NCBI GenBank assembly: GCA_900552955.1
Contig: USBO01000058.1
Span: forward strand, 1 to 10,091
Length of the DNA: 10,091 nucleotides
Direction: 5' to 3'
Origin: an uncultured Alistipes sp.
GTDB lineage: Bacteria > Bacteroidota > Bacteroidia > Bacteroidales > Rikenellaceae
Shown here: piece by piece, positions 6,524-10,091 of the stretch
How positions within the stretch are numbered: the first letter of the stretch is position 1
Layout: each line of letters begins with the position of its first letter
The notes under the pieces: model-generated
What the model was told of the DNA's origin: nothing
What the model saw: only the letters and a program-made list of their open reading frames with translations
Databases searched by the model: none
Made by a program: the position numbers and the translations under genes

Positions 6524-7295
6524 CGTCGCCTCCGAAAGCCTTGCGGCGCAGCCGTTCGCGGTAGGCTTCGTCGGCGAAGGTCAGAAAACCGTATGCGGGA
6601 CGGTGCCCCGCCGCGGCGCGCAGGCCGCATTCGTCGAGCAGTTGCGCCGTGCGGCGCGCCACCGCAGGCGCCGGGTCGATGACGGTCACGTCGCGGCCCG
6701 CCGTCGCGCGCCGGATCGCCTCCATCAGGAAGGGATAGTGCGTGCACCCCAGCACGATCTGGTCGGCGCCGCGCGCCAGCATCTCCGCCAGCGCTGCGGC
6801 GACCGCGCGATCGGCCTCGGGCGTCGCCTCGAGGTCGTTCTCCACCAGCTCGACGAACCCGCGCCCGGGCTCGGCGATCACCGTCACGTCGCGGCCGTAG
6901 CGCGCCGCCGTGCGGTGGAACAGATCGCCCTCCAGACTTCGTTCGGTGGCCAGCACCCCCACCACGCCGCTGCGCGTATGCAGACAGGCAGGCTTCACGG
7001 CCGGCTCCATGCCCACGATCGGAAGCGCGGCATATTTCGCACGCAGGAAGTCGATCGCCGCGGCCGTCGCCGTATTGCAGGCCACGACGACCAGCTTGCA
7101 CCCCTCCGCCGCGAGCCGTGCGACGGCCGCGTCCGAGAACTCCCGCACCTCCTCGCGCGTACGCGAGCCGTAGGGGCAGTTCTTGCCGTCGCCCAGATAG
7201 AGCAGCGACTCCTCCGGCAGCAGACGCCGCACCTCGCGCCAGACGGTCAGCCCGCCCAGCCCCGAGTCGTAGATTCCGATCGGTGCGTCATTCAT
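6516..7295 (-). CDS. murI: Glutamate racemase
   Basis: A 259-residue cytoplasmic, cofactor-independent enzyme that converts L-glutamate to D-glutamate, which MurD adds to UDP-MurNAc-L-alanine in peptidoglycan synthesis. The substrate-binding block GIYDSGLGGLTV (7-18) carries D10 and S11, and CPYGSRT (40-46) follows. The two catalytic cysteines are C73 in VVACNTATA and C184 in LGCTHYPF, with H186 beside the second. Length matches the family. I chose the ATG at 7295; a TTG at 7304 would add MQR and fits the family start (MND-PIGI-like) less well. The ATG lies inside the end of aroK in the arrangement AATGAATGA, an 8-base overlap that suggests translational coupling. Its last codons carry the -33 element of the ftsK promoter. 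Confidence 0.96.
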   Translation of the reverse strand: MNDAPIGIYDSGLGGLTVWREVRRLLPEESLLYLGDGKNCPYGSRTREEVREFSDAAVARLAAEGCKLVVVACNTATAAAIDFLRAKYAALPIVGMEPAVKPACLHTRSGVVGVLATERSLEGDLFHRTAARYGRDVTVIAEPGRGFVELVENDLEATPEADRAVAAALAEMLARGADQIVLGCTHYPFLMEAIRRATAGRDVTVIDPAPAVARRTAQLLDECGLRAAAGHRPAYGFLTFADEAYRERLRRKAFGGDVA

Positions 7296-7818
7296 TCTCT
7301 GCAAGATAACGTATGATTCGTTCCACGGCCTCCTCGTCGCTCAGCGCGTCGCAGTCGAGCACCAGCGACGCCTGCGCATAGCAGGACTCGCGTCCGGCGA
7401 TGTCGCGCCGCATGAATTCGACCAGCTCCGCGCCTTCGAGCCCCTGCAACCTGGGCCGCTTCGCACGGCCGTAGGGCGAGAGCCGCGCGGCGATGCTCTC
7501 GGCCGACCGGCGCAGGTAGACCGTCCGGCCCGCCGCCGCCAGCATCTCCATGTTGTCGCTCCACGTGGGCAGGCCGCCGCCCGTGGCTACGATGCAGGCC
7601 TCGTCCGCCGCTGCCAGCCGCGCGACGACCGCCCGCTCCAGTTCGCGGAAACGCTCCTCGCCCTCGTAGCGGAAGATGTCGCCGACCGACGCGCCCTCCA
7701 GCCGTTCGACCTCCGCATCGGTGTCGACGGCGCGCAACCCTGTGCGGCGCGACAATTTCCGCGCCAGCGTGCTCTTGCCGCATCCCATATACCCCACCAG
7801 AAAGAGTTTCGTAGCCAT
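7288..7818 (-). CDS. aroK: Shikimate kinase
   Basis: A 176-residue cytoplasmic enzyme that phosphorylates shikimate at its 3-hydroxyl with ATP, the fifth step of the pathway to chorismate and aromatic amino acids. It has the P-loop GYMGCGKS (9-16), the shikimate/Mg site VDTD (31-34, D34), the substrate arginine R58 in ERFRELE, the glycine triplet ATGGGLP (78-84), the lid arginine R121 in AKRPRL, and R143 in GRESCY. Length is typical of a single-domain AroK/AroL. It starts 21 bp after the parC stop and its TGA overlaps the murI start, so it is the middle gene of a parC-aroK-murI unit. No promoter of its own is visible. All expected catalytic residues are present. Confidence 0.96.
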   Translation of the reverse strand: MATKLFLVGYMGCGKSTLARKLSRRTGLRAVDTDAEVERLEGASVGDIFRYEGEERFRELERAVVARLAAADEACIVATGGGLPTWSDNMEMLAAAGRTVYLRRSAESIAARLSPYGRAKRPRLQGLEGAELVEFMRRDIAGRESCYAQASLVLDCDALSDEEAVERIIRYLAENE

Positions 7819-7839
7819 CGTCCGCCGTTTTTCGTCCGC

Positions 7840-10091
7840 TTAGAACAGGTTGAGCTGCTCGACGTCGATCACGTCGTCCTGATCGCCGCGCGGGCGTTCG
7901 ATCGTGAACTCCACGTCGTCCGCGGTCTCCGGCATCTCCGCCGGCCCGTCGGGCAGTTCGATGCCCGACGCCGTGCCGGCCGTCTCTGCCGCAGCGGCCG
8001 GATCGCCCGCAGGCGCATCGTCGGGGCCGTCGCCACCCGCCGCCGTGTCGGCCGGCTCCTCCTCGGGGTCGTCGGGTTCGACGAAACGCAGCGACGCCAC
8101 CTCGAACGTGGTCACGCGCTTGCCTTTGGCCCGGTGGCTCTTGACGCCGACGAAGCCGTCGACCTCCATGCACTCGGCCGGCCGCGACGCCTGCGCGCCG
8201 GCATAGGTCACCTCCAGCTGCGCGCCGGAGCGGCCCGTACGGCAGACGAAGTCGCTCGTCCCCTCCTCGTCGAGGAAGAACTGCGTCTTGTCGCCCGACT
8301 CGACCGTGAACCGCTTGAGATAGTAGTAGTTCTGCTCGCGGTCGAAGTAGCAGACCGCATAGACCCGTTCGGGGCGGTAGCGCTCGACCAGCACCGTGTC
8401 GTCGGGGAAGTGCTGCTGGAGGTCGTACCCCGTGATGTAATAGGTGCGGGGCGTCCACACCAGCAGCTTGTCGTCGCCCTTGAAGGCGCCCAGCGCATAG
8501 CCCCGCCCCTCGGTGTTGAGCCGGTGCACGTCGTCGTCGAACCAGATCCGCTGGCTGCCCAGCGTCGAGGCGCCGCGCTCCTTCATCACGATCTTGTGGA
8601 TGCCGTAACGCGAGAAGAGGTTGCCCTGACTCTGCCGCCCCTTGATGGCCAGCGTCGAGAAGTCGAGGTCGACGATCACCTTCTTGAGCCGCGGCCGCGG
8701 CTTGAAGTAGACCTTCAGCACCTCGGCCTCGCCGTTGGGATTGACCGTCATGTAGACGATCTCGCTCTTGGGCGTCCCTTTCGTGATGTCGTACTCCTTG
8801 TCGCGCGTGATGCCCTTGATGGCGCAGCGTTTCATGAGGATCGGGCCGTTCTTGCCGTCGCGGTAGAGGACGTTGTAGATCGTCCGCTCGTCGTTGCGCT
8901 TGAAGACGCCGATATAGTAGATGTTCTTGTCGAAGAAGGCTTTGTCGCTCACCTTGGTGATGATGTAGCGGCCCTCCTTCGTGAAGACGATCACGTCGTC
9001 GATGTCCGAGCAGTCGCACACGAACTCGGCCTCCTTCATCGACTTGCCGATGCCGAAGAAGCCCTCTGCGCGGTCGACGTACAGCTTGGCGTTCGTCACG
9101 GCCACTTTCGCCGCCTCGATCGTGTCGAACGACCGCAGCTCGGTGCGCCGCTCGCGCCCCTTGCCGTACTTCTCGCGGATGCGCTCGAAATAGGCCACTG
9201 CGTAGTCGGTCAGGTGCTCCAGATCGTAACGCACGCGCTCGATCTCGGCCTCGACGGCCTTGATCTCGTTGTCGGCCCGCTCCGCATCGAAGCGCGAGAT
9301 GCGGATGAACTTCAGCTCCGTGAGGCGCTGCACGTCGTCGGGCGTCACCTCGCGGCGCAGCAGCTTCTTGAACGGCGCCAGCCCCTTGTCCACGGCCGCA
9401 TAGGCCGCTTCGCGGGTTTTGCACCCCTCGATGAGCTGGTAGAGCTTGTTCTCGATGAAGATACGCTCCAGCGAAGCCGCATGCCACGCTTCGTTCAGCT
9501 CGTGGAGCCGGATTTCGAGCTCCTGCCCCAGCAGCGCCCGCGTGTGGTCGGCCGAACGGCGCAGAATCTCGCTCACTCCCATGAAATGGGGCTTCTCGTC
9601 GCGGATGACGCAGGCGTTGGGCGAGATCGACACCTCGCAGTCGGTGAAGGCATAGAGTGCGTCGATGGTCTTGTCCGACGACTCGTCGGGCGCCACCTGC
9701 ACGATGATCTCCACATGCTCGGCCGTGTTGTCGTCCACGCGGCGGATCTTGATCTTGCCCTTCTCGTTGGCCTTGATGATCGACTCCTTGATCGACTCGG
9801 TGGTCGTCGTGTAGGGAATTTCGGTGATGGCCAGCGTCCGTTTGTCGATCTTCGAGATCTTGGCGCGCACCTTCACCGCACCGCCCCGCAGGCCGTCGTT
9901 GTAACGCGACACGTCGATCATGCCGCCCGTCGGGAAGTCGGGGTAGAGCTGGAACGCCTCGCCGCGCAGATGGGCGATGGCCGCATGGATCAGCTCGTTG
10001 AAGTTGTGGGGCAGAATCTTCGACGCCAGTCCCACGGCGATGCCGTCGGCGCCCTGCGCCAGCAGCAGCGGGAACTTGACGGGGAGCGTCA
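7840..10091 (-). CDS. parC: Topoisomerase IV subunit A (ParC), missing its N-terminus at the right window edge
   Basis: ParC is the DNA-cleaving subunit of topoisomerase IV, which with ParE unlinks replicated chromosomes. About 749 residues are present. The catalytic tyrosine and quinolone region lie beyond the window. The fragment opens in the conserved TLPVKFPLLLAQGADGIAVG block, then PHNFNEL and YPDFPTGG, a tower and coiled-coil region (about 9560-9100) with many charged residues, and a C-terminal domain (about 9080-8090) that lacks the GyrA-box QRRGGKG and has ASTLGSQRIWFDDDVHRLN, the Bacteroidota ParC type. The last 80 or so residues (7843-8088) are an Ala/Asp/Glu/Pro-rich, probably disordered tail ending in QLNLF, which fits the sliding-clamp-binding pattern. 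A GTG at 10035 is internal and not the start. It is the first visible gene of the parC-aroK-murI unit. The paralogous gyrA lies at the other end of the window. Confidence 0.94.
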   Translation of the reverse strand, partial: TLPVKFPLLLAQGADGIAVGLASKILPHNFNELIHAAIAHLRGEAFQLYPDFPTGGMIDVSRYNDGLRGGAVKVRAKISKIDKRTLAITEIPYTTTTESIKESIIKANEKGKIKIRRVDDNTAEHVEIIVQVAPDESSDKTIDALYAFTDCEVSISPNACVIRDEKPHFMGVSEILRRSADHTRALLGQELEIRLHELNEAWHAASLERIFIENKLYQLIEGCKTREAAYAAVDKGLAPFKKLLRREVTPDDVQRLTELKFIRISRFDAERADNEIKAVEAEIERVRYDLEHLTDYAVAYFERIREKYGKGRERRTELRSFDTIEAAKVAVTNAKLYVDRAEGFFGIGKSMKEAEFVCDCSDIDDVIVFTKEGRYIITKVSDKAFFDKNIYYIGVFKRNDERTIYNVLYRDGKNGPILMKRCAIKGITRDKEYDITKGTPKSEIVYMTVNPNGEAEVLKVYFKPRPRLKKVIVDLDFSTLAIKGRQSQGNLFSRYGIHKIVMKERGASTLGSQRIWFDDDVHRLNTEGRGYALGAFKGDDKLLVWTPRTYYITGYDLQQHFPDDTVLVERYRPERVYAVCYFDREQNYYYLKRFTVESGDKTQFFLDEEGTSDFVCRTGRSGAQLEVTYAGAQASRPAECMEVDGFVGVKSHRAKGKRVTTFEVASLRFVEPDDPEEEPADTAAGGDGPDDAPAGDPAAAAETAGTASGIELPDGPAEMPETADDVEFTIERPRGDQDDVIDVEQLNLF

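Noticed and set aside
7296..7304. TTG at 7304 as the murI start
   Set aside because: It adds only three residues not typical of the family; the ATG at 7295 gives the usual MND-type start and the compact aroK overlap.
7292..9487. A 731-codon minus-strand frame spanning parC and aroK
   Set aside because: It is an off-frame reading of both genes, rich in Arg, Gly and Ala. The other frame gives true ParC and AroK with catalytic motifs.

Overview
The window is a stretch of core chromosome from a high-GC member of the Bacteroidota. The promoters fit the Bacteroidota consensus (TAnnTTTG at -7 with TTG near -33), there are no Shine-Dalgarno sequences where one would look for them, and the GyrA, ParC, FtsK and LolA-like proteins have Bacteroidota-type sequences. 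High GC (low sixties per cent by eye) together with this gene content suggests a gut Alistipes or other Rikenellaceae. That genus guess is inference. I see no insertion sequences, phage genes, CRISPR array, tRNA or rRNA.

Layout from left to right. (1) The 5' part of gyrA lies on the minus strand (1-1087) and runs off the left edge, with its own promoter and a 14-bp palindrome in its leader. (2) A 534-bp divergent intergenic region (1088-1621) has no convincing gene but several GC-rich hairpins. (3) One plus-strand gene (1622-3010) encodes a secreted SGNH/GDSL-type hydrolase with an unrecognised N-terminal domain. (4) A 32-bp perfect palindrome (3019-3050) separates it from the convergent block and is the likely two-way terminator. 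(5) A minus-strand block follows, in transcription order parC (entering from the right edge), aroK, murI, ftsK, lolA-like. The genes are close (21 bp, 8-bp overlap, 44 bp, 22 bp). A second consensus promoter sits just before ftsK, so parC-aroK-murI and ftsK-lolA are probably two overlapping transcription units.

The block joins late chromosome segregation (topoisomerase IV unlinking, FtsK translocation at the septum) with envelope building (D-glutamate for peptidoglycan, lipoprotein transport across the periplasm) and one aromatic amino acid step. GyrA and ParC, the paralogous A subunits of the two type IIA topoisomerases, lie about 6.8 kb apart in the same orientation.

No wholly new system stands out. 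The best leads are the ParC C-terminus, an acidic disordered-looking tail ending in QLNLF (a sliding-clamp-binding type peptide), the matching gyrA and ftsK promoters, the palindromes at both promoters, and the hairpin-rich region between gyrA and the hydrolase gene.
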